Made by a program: the position numbers and the translations under genes | Shown: in pieces, positions 43,397-51,947 of the stretch | Layout: every line of letters starts with the position of its first letter | How positions within the stretch are numbered: the stretch's first letter is position 1 | Notes under the pieces: model-generated | The model's input: only the letters and a program-made list of their open reading frames with translations | Database searches by the model: none | What the model was told of the DNA's origin: nothing | Source: Duganella sacchari | GTDB taxonomy: Bacteria; Pseudomonadota; Gammaproteobacteria; Burkholderiales; Burkholderiaceae_D | Reading direction: 5' to 3' | Assembly: GCF_900143065.1 (NCBI RefSeq) | Contig: NZ_FRCX01000008.1 | Span: 1 to 64,000 of the forward strand | Length of the DNA: 64,000 nucleotides

Positions 43397-44563
43397 ATGA
43401 TGGAACTGACTCAATCCCGGCAAACTCCGCAGACCTACCAGCAGGCGCCAGGCTACTTCAAGCGCCTGAACCTGATTGACTGGCTGTTCGCGCTGGCGCT
43501 GCTGGCCGGCGCGGTGTTCTCGCTGAACCGCTTTGGCCATTTCATGGACATCTACGAACAGGGCGTGCTGCTGGGCGCGGTACCGGTGTTTGCCGCGCTG
43601 GGCTGGCACTGGAAGCCGGTGCGCTGGGTGATGCCGCTGGTGGCGCTGCTGTCGCTGTGGGCCATTTATATGTACGCGGGCCAGCTGGACAACGGCAGCA
43701 AGAAATTCTGGCTGCGCATGATGCTGTCCAGCCAGTCGGCGGTGCTGTGGATGAGCGTGATGTTTGTCATCTCCACCGTGTTCTACTGGATCGGCTTCGT
43801 CGGCCGTTCGGGCGCGGCGTCCAGCATCGCCACCAAGCTCAGCTGGGCGGCCGTGGTGCTGGGCTGGACCGCGATGATGGTGCGCTGGTTCGAGTCCTAC
43901 CTGATCGGCGCGGACGTCGGCCACATCCCCGTGTCCAACCTGTACGAAGTGTTCATCCTGTTCTCGCTGATTACCGCGATGTTCTACCTGTACTTCGAGC
44001 AGCGCTACGCCACCCGCCAGATGGGACCGTTCGTGCTGCTGGTGATCTCGGCTGCGATCGGCTTCCTGTTCTGGTACACCACCTCGCGCAACGCGGCCGA
44101 CATCCAGCCGCTGCTGCCGGCGCTGCAAAGCTGGTGGATGAAAATTCACGTGCCCGCCAACTTTATCGGTTATGGCAACTTTGCACTGGCGGCCATGGTC
44201 GCCGCCGCCTACCTGCTGAAAACCGCAGGCTACCTCAAGGACCGCCTGCCGTCGGAAGAAGTGCTGGATGACGTGATGTACAAAGCCATCTCGGCCGGCT
44301 TCGCCTTCTTCACCATTGCCACCATCCTCGGGGCGCTGTGGGCGGCCGAAGCGTGGGGCGGCTACTGGTCGTGGGATCCGAAAGAAACCTGGGCGCTGAT
44401 CGTCTGGCTCAACTATGCGGCCTGGCTGCACATGCGCCTCATGAACGGCCTGCGCGGCCGTCCGGCGGCATGGTGGGCGCTGGTGGGCCTGCTGGTGACA
44501 ACGTTTGCCTTCCTGGGCGTCAACATGTTCCTGTCCGGCCTGCACTCGTACGGGAAGTTGTAA
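43397..44563 (+). CDS. ccsB: Cytochrome c biogenesis protein CcsB/CcsA (ResC, system II)
   Basis: This is the haem-handling partner of ResB. The 388-residue, multi-span product carries the tryptophan-rich WWD motif WGGYWSWDPKETWALIVW between its last spans and conserved histidines such as in NYAAWLHMRL. Length and the tail GVNMFLSGLHSYGKL fit the family. AGGAGA precedes the ATG. Fused ResB-CcsA proteins exist in some bacteria; here the two stay separate. Confidence 0.95.
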   Translation: MMELTQSRQTPQTYQQAPGYFKRLNLIDWLFALALLAGAVFSLNRFGHFMDIYEQGVLLGAVPVFAALGWHWKPVRWVMPLVALLSLWAIYMYAGQLDNGSKKFWLRMMLSSQSAVLWMSVMFVISTVFYWIGFVGRSGAASSIATKLSWAAVVLGWTAMMVRWFESYLIGADVGHIPVSNLYEVFILFSLITAMFYLYFEQRYATRQMGPFVLLVISAAIGFLFWYTTSRNAADIQPLLPALQSWWMKIHVPANFIGYGNFALAAMVAAAYLLKTAGYLKDRLPSEEVLDDVMYKAISAGFAFFTIATILGALWAAEAWGGYWSWDPKETWALIVWLNYAAWLHMRLMNGLRGRPAAWWALVGLLVTTFAFLGVNMFLSGLHSYGKL

Positions 44564-44633
44564 ACGCAAGTTTAATATTTGCTCCGGAGGATTGGTGTAA
44601 GGTGGAGCCCTGCACACATCTACCGGAGCCATC

Positions 44634-45608
44634 ATGCTGATCAAGCGCAGCCCCAACGGCATCGACTTGCCGTTTTCTTCAGAAATCACGCCGCGCGCGG
44701 TGTACGAATCGCGCCGCAGCTTCATGAAGCAGATCGCCATGGGCGCGGCCGGCAGCGCCGCGCTGCTGGAGATGGCGCAGCGCGCAGCGTTTGCCCAGGG
44801 CGGCAGCAAACTGCCCGCCAGGCTGAATCCGGCCTACTCGGCGCTCGACAAGCAGACGCCGTACAAAGACGCCACCACCTACAACAACTACTACGAATTC
44901 GGCACCGACAAGAGCGAGCCGGCCATGTACGCAGGCACGCTCAAAACGCGGCCGTGGACGGTCAGCATCGAAGGCGAGGTCAAGAAACCGGTCACGCTGG
45001 ACCTGGATGCGCTGCTGAAGCTGGCGCCGATGGAAGAGCGCGTCTACCGCCTGCGCTGCGTGGAGGGCTGGTCCATGGTGATTCCGTGGATAGGCTATTC
45101 CTTCTCCGAGATCATCAAAAAGCTCGAGCCGACCGGCAATGCCAAGTACGTGGAATTTGTCACGCTGGCCGACAAAAAGCAGATGCCCGGCGTCGGCAGC
45201 CGCGTGCTGCAATGGCCGTACACCGAAGGCCTGCGCATCGACGAAGCCAACCACCCGCTGGCGCTGCTGACCTTTGGCATGTATGGCGACGTGCTGCCCA
45301 ACCAGAACGGCGCGCCGGTGCGCATGGTGCTGCCGTGGAAGTACGGCTTCAAATCCGCCAAATCGATCGTCAAGATCCGCTTCGTGAAAGACCTGCCGCG
45401 CACCTCATGGAATTTGTCGGCGCCGAATGAATACGGCTTTTACTCCAACGTGAATCCGGACGTCGACCATCCGCGCTGGTCGCAGGCCTCCGAGCGCCGC
45501 ATCGGCGAAGACGGCTTCCTGTCGCGCAAACGCAAGACCCTGATGTTCAACGGCTATAACGACGTCGCGCCGCTGTACGCGGGCATGGACCTGAAGAAGT
45601 TCTACTGA
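44634..45608 (+). CDS. msrP: Methionine-sulfoxide reductase catalytic subunit MsrP (YedY)
   Basis: MsrP is a periplasmic molybdenum enzyme that repairs oxidised methionines in envelope proteins. The 324-residue product has a twin-arginine signal (SRRSFMKQIAMG) and the molybdopterin-binding region with the metal-ligating Cys in RLRCVEGWSMVIPWIG. It ends DVAPLYAGMDLKKFY like other family members. ACCGGAG precedes the ATG. Its stop overlaps the msrQ start by one base. Confidence 0.97.
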   Translation: MLIKRSPNGIDLPFSSEITPRAVYESRRSFMKQIAMGAAGSAALLEMAQRAAFAQGGSKLPARLNPAYSALDKQTPYKDATTYNNYYEFGTDKSEPAMYAGTLKTRPWTVSIEGEVKKPVTLDLDALLKLAPMEERVYRLRCVEGWSMVIPWIGYSFSEIIKKLEPTGNAKYVEFVTLADKKQMPGVGSRVLQWPYTEGLRIDEANHPLALLTFGMYGDVLPNQNGAPVRMVLPWKYGFKSAKSIVKIRFVKDLPRTSWNLSAPNEYGFYSNVNPDVDHPRWSQASERRIGEDGFLSRKRKTLMFNGYNDVAPLYAGMDLKKFY

Positions 45609-46201
45609 TGCTGAGCCCAAAACAAGTCAGCTGGCTCAAAGGCGCCATCTTTGTGCTGGCGCTGGCGCCCCTGCTGCGCATGGCCTACCTGACCGTGACC
45701 GGGCAACTGGTCGATCCACTGGAATTCATCACGCGCGGCACTGGCGACTGGACCTTGTACTTACTGTGCATCACGCTGGCGGTGACTCCGCTGCGGCGGC
45801 TGAGCGGCTGGAACTGGCTGATCAAGCTGCGTCGCATGCTGGGCCTGTACACCTTCTTCTACGGCCTGCTGCACTTCACCACCTTCCTGTGGTTCGATCA
45901 CTTCTTTGATGTGCAAGAGATGTGGAAAGACGTGCTCAAGCGGCCTTTCATCACGGTGGGCTTCATCGCCTTCGTGCTGCTGATTCCGCTGGCGCTGACC
46001 AGCACCAACGGCATGATCAAACGCCTGGGGGGCAAGCGGTGGCAATGGCTGCACCGGCTGATCTACGTGATCGCGCCGCTGGCCTTCCTGCACTTCTGGT
46101 GGATGAAAGCGGGCAAGCACAACTTCACCCAGCCCATCCTGTTCGGCAGCATCGTTGGCATACTGCTGCTGACACGCGTCTGGTGGGCCATCCGCAAATA
46201 A
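45608..46201 (+). CDS. msrQ: MsrQ haem-binding membrane subunit (YedZ)
   Basis: MsrQ passes electrons from the respiratory chain to MsrP through bound haem. The 197-residue protein has about six spans, with conserved histidines in FYGLLHFTTFLWFDH, WLHRLIYVIAPLAFLHF and WWMKAGKH. It is translationally coupled to msrP (overlap TGATG). Its stop codon lies inside a 13-base tandem repeat, and an 88-bp palindrome begins 12 bases later. Confidence 0.95.
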   Translation: MLSPKQVSWLKGAIFVLALAPLLRMAYLTVTGQLVDPLEFITRGTGDWTLYLLCITLAVTPLRRLSGWNWLIKLRRMLGLYTFFYGLLHFTTFLWFDHFFDVQEMWKDVLKRPFITVGFIAFVLLIPLALTSTNGMIKRLGGKRWQWLHRLIYVIAPLAFLHFWWMKAGKHNFTQPILFGSIVGILLLTRVWWAIRK

Positions 46202-46224
46202 ATCCGGGGTCTAAATCCGGGGTC
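46199..46224. repeat. 13-base tandem duplication at the msrQ stop
   Basis: TAAATCCGGGGTC occurs twice head to tail (46199-46211 and 46212-46224). The first TAA is the msrQ stop codon. The second copy forms the outer part of the palindrome's left arm, so the duplication may record the insertion of that element. Confidence 0.85.
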
Positions 46225-46301
46225 AGTTCTTGCAATCCAACACGAGCTCTGCTGTCGCGACAGCAGAGCTCGTGTTGGATTGCAAGAACTGACCCCGGAT
46301 T
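46214..46301. repeat. Perfect 88-bp palindrome (44-bp arms, no loop)
   Basis: Each base from 46214 to 46257 pairs with its partner from 46301 down to 46258, with no mismatch and no spacer; the centre is TGTCG|CGACA. It fills almost the whole gap between the convergent msrQ and lysA genes. The ends read AATCCGGGGTCAG and its complement. It can act as a bidirectional transcription stop and could form a DNA cruciform. It resembles a mobile palindromic element or REP-like dispersed repeat; no transposase is nearby. Confidence 0.95.
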
Positions 46302-46305
46302 GGGT

Positions 46306-47583
46306 TTATTTGATGAGCGATTCCAGCGCGTAGAGGTCGGCCGGGTTTTCGCGCTGGCGGACCAGGTGGCAGACGCTGCCATCGACGATCACTTCGGCTG
46401 CGCGGCCACGCGTGTTGTAGTTGGACGCCATCGTCATGCCATAGGCGCCTGCGGTGTGCATCACGAGCAGGTCGCCAGCTTCTACCGCCAGTGCACGGTC
46501 GCGCGCCAGCCAGTCGCCGGATTCGCAGATCGGTCCGACCACGTCGTAGGTCGCAGCGGCCGCGCCGTTTTGCACCACCGGCTGCATGTCCATCCAGGCC
46601 TGGTACAGCGCCGGACGTGCCATGTCGTTCATTGCCGCATCGACGATGCAGAAGTTTCTCTCTTCACCGTGCTTGAGGAATTCCACGCGCGTCAGCAGCA
46701 CGCCGGTGTCGCCGACAATCGAACGGCCCGGCTCGAAGATCACCTTGATTGGCTTGCCGTCGTGACGCGCGTTGCGCCAGGCATCAATTTTGGCGAACAG
46801 GCGGCCCAGGTAGTCGCCCACCGGCACTGGCGCCGATTCGCCGGCTTCACGGTAGTCGATGCCGATGCCGCCGCCGATATCCAGGTGGTGCAGTTCAATG
46901 CCTTCCGCACCGAGTTGGTCGATGAGCTCGATCAGGCGGTCCAGCGCTTCCAGCAGCGGCGCGTCGTCCAGCAGTTGCGAGCCGATGTGGCAGTCGATGC
47001 CGCTCACTTGCAGGTGCGGCAGCGCGGCGGCCGTGCGGTAGGTTTCCAGCGCATCGGAGAAGGCCACGCCAAACTTGCTGGCTTTCAGACCGGTGGCGAT
47101 GTAAGGATGGGTCTTGGCATCCACATTGGGATTCACGCGCAGCGAGATGCGCGCTTGCTTGCCCATGGCGCCGGCCACTTCGTTCAGGCGGTGCAGCTCG
47201 GGAATCGATTCGACGTTGAAGCACAGGATGTCATGCGACAGCGCCAGGCGCATTTCTTCCACGCTCTTGCCGACGCCGGAGAAGATCACCTTGCGCGGAT
47301 CACCGCCCGCCGCCAGCACGCGCAGCAGTTCGCCGCCGGAGACGATGTCGAAGCCCGCGCCTTCGCGCGCCAGCAGGTCGAGGATGGCCAGGTTGGAGTT
47401 GGCTTTCATGGCGTAGCACACCAGCGCGTCGCGGCCCTGGCAGGCATCGGCGTAGGACGCAAAGTTGGCCAGCAGCCGGGCCTTGGAGTACACATAGGTC
47501 GGGGTGCCGAACTCGCCGGCAATGGCGCTCAGCGACGCGCCTTCGGCGTGCAGCACGCCGTCTTTATACGAAAATTGGGACAT
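46306..47583 (-). CDS. lysA: Diaminopimelate decarboxylase
   Basis: LysA is the last step of lysine biosynthesis, decarboxylating meso-diaminopimelate with pyridoxal phosphate. The 425-residue product has the PLP lysine in VCYAMKANSNLAIL, the substrate motifs ISLRVNPNVDAKTHPYIATG and VGPICESGDWLARD, and GAYGMTMASNYN near the end. Start ATG 47583 overlaps the lptM stop (TAATG). lptM-lysA is a conserved pair in many proteobacteria, often followed by dapF, which is not here. The 3' end abuts the 88-bp palindrome. Confidence 0.97.
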   Translation of the reverse strand: MSQFSYKDGVLHAEGASLSAIAGEFGTPTYVYSKARLLANFASYADACQGRDALVCYAMKANSNLAILDLLAREGAGFDIVSGGELLRVLAAGGDPRKVIFSGVGKSVEEMRLALSHDILCFNVESIPELHRLNEVAGAMGKQARISLRVNPNVDAKTHPYIATGLKASKFGVAFSDALETYRTAAALPHLQVSGIDCHIGSQLLDDAPLLEALDRLIELIDQLGAEGIELHHLDIGGGIGIDYREAGESAPVPVGDYLGRLFAKIDAWRNARHDGKPIKVIFEPGRSIVGDTGVLLTRVEFLKHGEERNFCIVDAAMNDMARPALYQAWMDMQPVVQNGAAAATYDVVGPICESGDWLARDRALAVEAGDLLVMHTAGAYGMTMASNYNTRGRAAEVIVDGSVCHLVRQRENPADLYALESLIK

Positions 47584-47762
47584 TATTGTTGAGGGGCTGG
47601 AGTAACAGGGCTGGAGGACGAAGCAGGGGCGTCGCCGCTCTTGGCTGGCTTGGCCGCTGGTGGCTTGGGCAGATACAGGGGGCCGGGTTGGCCGCAGCCG
47701 CTCAGCAATACGCTCAGACACAGGGTGGCTGTGCCGATAATTAAACGGAATGTGGACTTCAC
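47583..47762 (-). CDS. lptM: LptM (YifL) small lipoprotein
   Basis: This 59-residue gene starts with GTG at 47762. It encodes a lipoprotein signal peptide with lipobox LLSGC and then CGQPGPLYLP, the family signature (E. coli YifL/LptM: CGLKGPLYFP), followed by a Pro/Ala/Ser-rich tail. LptM assists assembly and disulfide maturation of the LPS translocon LptD in E. coli. It is coupled to lysA by a TAATG overlap and diverges from cyaY, leaving only 42 bases for both promoters. Confidence 0.92.
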   Translation of the reverse strand: MKSTFRLIIGTATLCLSVLLSGCGQPGPLYLPKPPAAKPAKSGDAPASSSSPVTPAPQQ

Positions 47763-47804
47763 GATAAAATCATGGATTATTTTGTGCAGATACTGGAGTG
47801 TAGC

Positions 47805-48134
47805 ATGGGCGAATCAGAATTCCTGGCGCAAGCCGAGGCCACCCTTAACGCGATTGAGGCCAAACTGGACCAGCTCAACGACGAAGACGTGCTGGACGTC
47901 GAGTGCAGCCGCAGCGGCAATGTGCTGGAAATCGAGTTTATCGACAATGGTTCCAAGATCATCGTCAACAGCCAGGCCGCGATGCAGGAGCTGTGGGTGG
48001 CATCCCGTTCGGGCGGTTACCACTACCGGCAGATCGACGGACGATGGATCAACACGCGCGATAACACCGAGCTGTTTGCTTCGCTGTCGGAGATGGTCAG
48101 CGCCCAGGGCGGCAGCCAGGTCAGCCTGGCCTGA
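47805..48134 (+). CDS. cyaY: Frataxin homologue CyaY
   Basis: CyaY binds iron and tunes iron-sulfur cluster assembly on IscS. The 109-residue product starts MGESEFLAQAEATLNAIEAK, keeps the acidic first helix (DQLNDEDVLDVE) and the core GNVLEIEFIDNGSKIIVNSQ and VASRSGGYHY. I start it at ATG 47805, with GGAG 6 bases upstream, matching the family N-terminus; the frame is open to 47772. It is convergent with mrcA. Confidence 0.95.
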   Translation: MGESEFLAQAEATLNAIEAKLDQLNDEDVLDVECSRSGNVLEIEFIDNGSKIIVNSQAAMQELWVASRSGGYHYRQIDGRWINTRDNTELFASLSEMVSAQGGSQVSLA

Positions 48135-48147
48135 ACCAGGCGTTTGC

Positions 48148-48173
48148 GCCGGCGGACACACCAGTCCGCCGGC
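48148..48173. other. 10-bp hairpin between cyaY and mrcA
   Basis: GCCGGCGGAC (48148-48157) pairs with GTCCGCCGGC (48164-48173) over a 6-base loop, between convergent genes. No T-run on either side. It may slow polymerase from both directions. Confidence 0.5.
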
Positions 48174-48179
48174 CTGCCG

Positions 48180-50540
48180 TCAGAACAGCTCGTTCTTGAC
48201 GGCGTCCTTGGCTTTTTCTTCAGCCGGGGTGCCGTGTCCCGGCGCGTCGAGGTTATTCACGCCGGCGCCTGGCGGATTCTCCGCGTAGTAGTACTCGTCT
48301 CCCACCAGCATCACACCTTCCGGCACCGCGCGTTCTTCGATCGGAATATTCTTCAACGCCTTCTGCATGTAGCCGATCCAGATTGGCAGTGCCAGGCCGC
48401 CGCCGGTTTCGCGGTTGCCCAGATTCTTCGGCTGGTCGTAGCCGATCCAGGCAATGCCCACCAGCTTGGCCTGGTAGCCGGCGAACCAGGCGTCGATCGA
48501 ATCATTGGTGGTACCGGTCTTGCCGGCGATATCGCGGCGGCCCAGCACATTGGCCTTGGCCGCCGTGCCGAAGCGCACCACGTCCTTGAGCATCGAATCC
48601 ATCAGGAAGGCGTTGCGCTCGTCGATCACGCGGTTTTTCTCGTCGCCCGCCACGTCCGGATGGGCTTGCGACAGGATCTTGCCATCGGCATCGGTCACCT
48701 TGGAAATCAGGTAAGGGCTGACCTTGTAGCCGCCATTGGCAAACACCGCGTAGGCGCCGGCCATCTGCAGCGGCGTGACGTTGCCCGCGCCCAGGGCCAG
48801 CGTCAGGTAGGGCGGGTTCTTGTCGGCGTCAAAGCCGAAGCGGGTCGCGTATTCCTGGCCGTACTTGGCGCCGATGCGGTGCAGAATGCGGATCGAGATC
48901 ATGTTCTTGGACTTGGTCAGGCCCTTGCGCATGGTCATCGGGCCTTCGTACTTGCCGTCGTAGTTTTTCGGTTCCCACGCCTGGCCGCCGGTCTGGCCGG
49001 CGTCAAACGAGATGGGGGCATCGTTGATGACGGTGGCCGGCGACAGGCCGCGTTCCAGCGAGGCCGAGTAGATGAACGGTTTGAACGACGACCCCGGCTG
49101 GCGCCACGCCTGCGTCACGTGGTTGAACTTGTTGCGGTTGTAGTCGAAGCCGCCCACCATGGCCTTGATCGCGCCGTCGGTGGTGCTGGCCGCCACGAAC
49201 GCCGATTCGATTTCCGGCATCTGCGCCACCTGCCAGTCTTTCCCTTCCTGCATTACGCGGATCACGGCGCCACGGCGGATGCGCTTGTTCGGCGGGTTCT
49301 TGTCGGACAGCCATGAGCGGCCCATTTCCAGACCGGGACCGGTGATCTTGATTTCCTCGCCGGACGCGGTGACGGCGGTAATCATCTGCGGCGTGGCTTG
49401 CAGCACCATGGCCGCGACGATGTCGTCGTTGTCCGGGTGCTCGGCCAGCGCGGTTTCGATGGCGTCGTCCGCTTCTTCCTTGTTGTTCGGGATGTCGATA
49501 TAGGCTTCCGGACCACGGTAGGCGTGGCGGCGCTCGTAATCCATCACGCCCTTGCGCAGCGCCAGGTAAGCGGCGTCCTGGTCGGCCTTGGTGATGGTGG
49601 TGAACACGTTCAGGCCGCGTGTGTAGGTGTCTTCCTTGAACTGCTCGTACACCAGCTGGCGCGCCAGTTCGGCCACGTACTCGGCATGCACGCCGAATTC
49701 GCTGCTGTCGGTTTTGACTTTCAGCTCTTCCGCCTTGGCCGTTTCATATTGCTTGTCCGTGATATAGCCCAGATCGTGCATGCGCTGCAGGATGTACTGT
49801 TGCCGGGTACGCGCGCGCTTGGGATTGACTACCGGATTGTAAGCCGATGGCGCTTTGGGCAAGCCCGCCAGCATGGCCGCTTCCGCGATGCTGATGTCGC
49901 GCAGGTTTTTGCCGAAATAGATTTGTGCGGCGGACGAGAAACCATAGGCGCGCTGGCCCAGATAAATCTGGTTCATATAGACCTCGAGAATCTGGTCCTT
50001 GCTGAGGTTTTTCTCGATCTTCCAGGCCAGCAGCATTTCGTAGACCTTGCGCTTGATGGTCTGCTCGCTGGACAGGAAGAAGTTACGCGCCACCTGCTGG
50101 GTGATGGTCGATGCGCCCTGGCGGCCGCCGCCGCCCATCGCATTGTGCACGGCCGCGCGCAGGATGCCGGTGTAGTCGACGCCGCCGTGCTCGTAGAAGC
50201 GGTCGTCTTCAATCGCCAGCACGGCTTTTTTCATGACGTCGGGGATGTCCTTGATACGCACCAGGTTGCGGCGCTCTTCACCGAACTCGCCGATGAGGAC
50301 GTTATCAGCCGAGAAGATGCGCAGCGGCATCTTGGGACGGTAGTCGGTCAGCGTGTCGAGTTCTGGCAGGTTGGGATAAGCCATCGCCAGGCCGAACACA
50401 ACCAGCAGCACGCCTGTCAGGCCCAGGCCGGCAATGGACAGGCCAGCCGTGAGCAGGAAGCGGGACGCAGGTTTGCGCGGTTTGCCGTCCGCCTTGTCGG
50501 CAGGCGGCGAGGGTGGAGGTGCCGAATTGGAATAGGCCAT
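48180..50540 (-). CDS. mrcA: Penicillin-binding protein 1A
   Basis: PBP1a polymerises and cross-links peptidoglycan. From ATG 50540 the product has 786 residues: a short cytoplasmic Pro-rich tail, one membrane span, the glycosyltransferase domain (VLAIEDDRFYEHGGVDYTGI and GASTITQQVARNFFLS) and the transpeptidase domain with SxxK in GSSFKPFIY, SxN in LTKSKNMIS and KTG in AGKTGTTND. A region of about 150 residues between the two carries the OB-like domain usual for PBP1a. The long upstream open frame is not coding by codon pattern. It is divergent from the pilM operon, the normal neighbourhood in many proteobacteria. Confidence 0.96.
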   Translation of the reverse strand: MAYSNSAPPPSPPADKADGKPRKPASRFLLTAGLSIAGLGLTGVLLVVFGLAMAYPNLPELDTLTDYRPKMPLRIFSADNVLIGEFGEERRNLVRIKDIPDVMKKAVLAIEDDRFYEHGGVDYTGILRAAVHNAMGGGGRQGASTITQQVARNFFLSSEQTIKRKVYEMLLAWKIEKNLSKDQILEVYMNQIYLGQRAYGFSSAAQIYFGKNLRDISIAEAAMLAGLPKAPSAYNPVVNPKRARTRQQYILQRMHDLGYITDKQYETAKAEELKVKTDSSEFGVHAEYVAELARQLVYEQFKEDTYTRGLNVFTTITKADQDAAYLALRKGVMDYERRHAYRGPEAYIDIPNNKEEADDAIETALAEHPDNDDIVAAMVLQATPQMITAVTASGEEIKITGPGLEMGRSWLSDKNPPNKRIRRGAVIRVMQEGKDWQVAQMPEIESAFVAASTTDGAIKAMVGGFDYNRNKFNHVTQAWRQPGSSFKPFIYSASLERGLSPATVINDAPISFDAGQTGGQAWEPKNYDGKYEGPMTMRKGLTKSKNMISIRILHRIGAKYGQEYATRFGFDADKNPPYLTLALGAGNVTPLQMAGAYAVFANGGYKVSPYLISKVTDADGKILSQAHPDVAGDEKNRVIDERNAFLMDSMLKDVVRFGTAAKANVLGRRDIAGKTGTTNDSIDAWFAGYQAKLVGIAWIGYDQPKNLGNRETGGGLALPIWIGYMQKALKNIPIEERAVPEGVMLVGDEYYYAENPPGAGVNNLDAPGHGTPAEEKAKDAVKNELF

Positions 50541-50870
50541 GCAGTACGATCTTTCTATGGAAATGTGCGAGCCATTATAAGCGAGCGCCGCGCCGTACCC
50601 TACGACAGTAATATTTCTGCATGAGCAACAAAACAATGGAGTTGCTTTGTTGCTTACGATGGCGAAATAAAGTGTGGCGAAACCCTCACACCAAGGCAAT
50701 TGTGCACGGTAGAAATACCTTTACACTTAAATAGGCTCGTTTTAATGTACGAGCATATATAAGCCTTCTAAACGCAGGTTTTTAAACGAGTTTCCTTTTA
50801 TGCAAACAGTTCGACCCCGTGTTCGGATGTACTGCAGAACAGGCGCCAGCCATGACGCCGGAGGAAACGT
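50541..50870. promoter_or_regulatory. Divergent mrcA-pilM promoter region (330 bases)
   Basis: No gene. It is AT-rich and holds two dyads: AGCAACAAA with TTTGTTGCT (50624-50632, 50646-50654) and GCTCGT with ACGAGC (50735-50740, 50749-50754), the latter followed by CATATATAAG, a plausible -10 zone for pilM. About 100 bases of leader precede pilM, whose ribosome site is GGAGGAAA. Exact promoters are not resolved. Confidence 0.4.
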
Positions 50871-51947
50871 ATGATCGATTTCAAGGCCCTGCTGGGCCAA
50901 GGCAACCCGCCGCTGGTGGGCATCGACATCAGCACCTCCAGCGTCCGGCTGGTGGAGCTGGTGCAAGGCGCCAAGGGCGAACTCCGGCTGGAACGCTACG
51001 CCGCCGAACCGCTGCCGCGCAACGCCGTCACGGACGGCAATATCGAGAACATGGACCAGGTGGTGGAAGCCGTGCGCCGCGTCTGGAAGAAGAGCGGCAC
51101 CAAGGCGCGCCATGCAGCGCTGGGCATGCCGCCCGCCGCAGTGATCACCAAGAAAATCATCCTGCCGGCCGGCATGCCGGAAGACCAGCTGGAAGTGCAG
51201 GTCGAGTCCGAAGCCAGCCAGTACATTCCGTTCGCGCTGGACGAAGTCAGCCTGGACTTCGACGTGATCGGCCCGGCCGCCAATTCCGCCGAGGATATCG
51301 AAGTCATGCTGGCCGCCTCGCGCCGCGAGAAAGTCGAAGACCGCGTGGCGATTGCCGAAGCCTCCGGCCTCAAGGCCAGCGTGATGGATATTGAATCCTA
51401 TGCCGCGCGCGCCGCGCTGGACCGCGTGATCGCGCAACTGCCCGAGGCGGGCGCGGGCCAGATCATTGCGCTGTTCCAGATCGGCGCCCAGGTCACCCAC
51501 ATTTCCGTGATGCTGGACGGCGCCACCGTCTACGAGCGCGAGCAGCCGTTCGGCGGTACTGCGCTGACGCAGGACATCGTGCGCAGCTACGGCCTATCCT
51601 TCGACGAAGCCGAGGCGCGCAAGAAGACCGGCGACCTGCCGGACAACTACCACGCCGAACTGCTCACGCCGTTTCTGGAAAGCGCTGCGCTGGAAGTCAC
51701 GCGCGCCATCCAGTTCTTTTACACGTCCACCCCGTACACGCGGGTCGACCAGCTGTTCCTGGCCGGCGGCTGCGCGGTCATTCCGGGCCTGCTGGAACTG
51801 GTGGCCGCGCGCACGCGCATCTCGAGCGCGGTGATCTCGCCGTTCAAGGGCATGCAGATCGGCCCATCGGTACGCGAATCGCAGTTGCGGCTGGATGCGC
51901 CCGCCTACCTGGTGGCCTGCGGCCTGGCCCTGCGGAGGTTCGACTGA
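50871..51947 (+). CDS. pilM: Type IV pilus assembly protein PilM
   Basis: PilM is an actin-like ATP-binding protein on the cytoplasmic face that anchors the PilN tail and links the pilus motor to the alignment complex. The 358-residue product has the phosphate-1 loop VGIDISTSSVRLVEL and the family stretches ESEASQYIPFALDEVSLDFD and LFLAGGCAVIPGL. GGAGGAAA precedes the ATG. The stop shares one base with pilN. It opens the pilMNOPQ operon, divergent from mrcA. Confidence 0.96.
   Translation: MIDFKALLGQGNPPLVGIDISTSSVRLVELVQGAKGELRLERYAAEPLPRNAVTDGNIENMDQVVEAVRRVWKKSGTKARHAALGMPPAAVITKKIILPAGMPEDQLEVQVESEASQYIPFALDEVSLDFDVIGPAANSAEDIEVMLAASRREKVEDRVAIAEASGLKASVMDIESYAARAALDRVIAQLPEAGAGQIIALFQIGAQVTHISVMLDGATVYEREQPFGGTALTQDIVRSYGLSFDEAEARKKTGDLPDNYHAELLTPFLESAALEVTRAIQFFYTSTPYTRVDQLFLAGGCAVIPGLLELVAARTRISSAVISPFKGMQIGPSVRESQLRLDAPAYLVACGLALRRFD

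Noticed and set aside
47584..47721. N-terminal extension of LysA
   Set aside because: That stretch is the lptM gene in another frame; LysA family similarity begins at the ATG at 47583.
50541..50699. N-terminal extension of PBP1a
   Set aside because: The extra residues have no family match and cover the AT-rich divergent promoter region.
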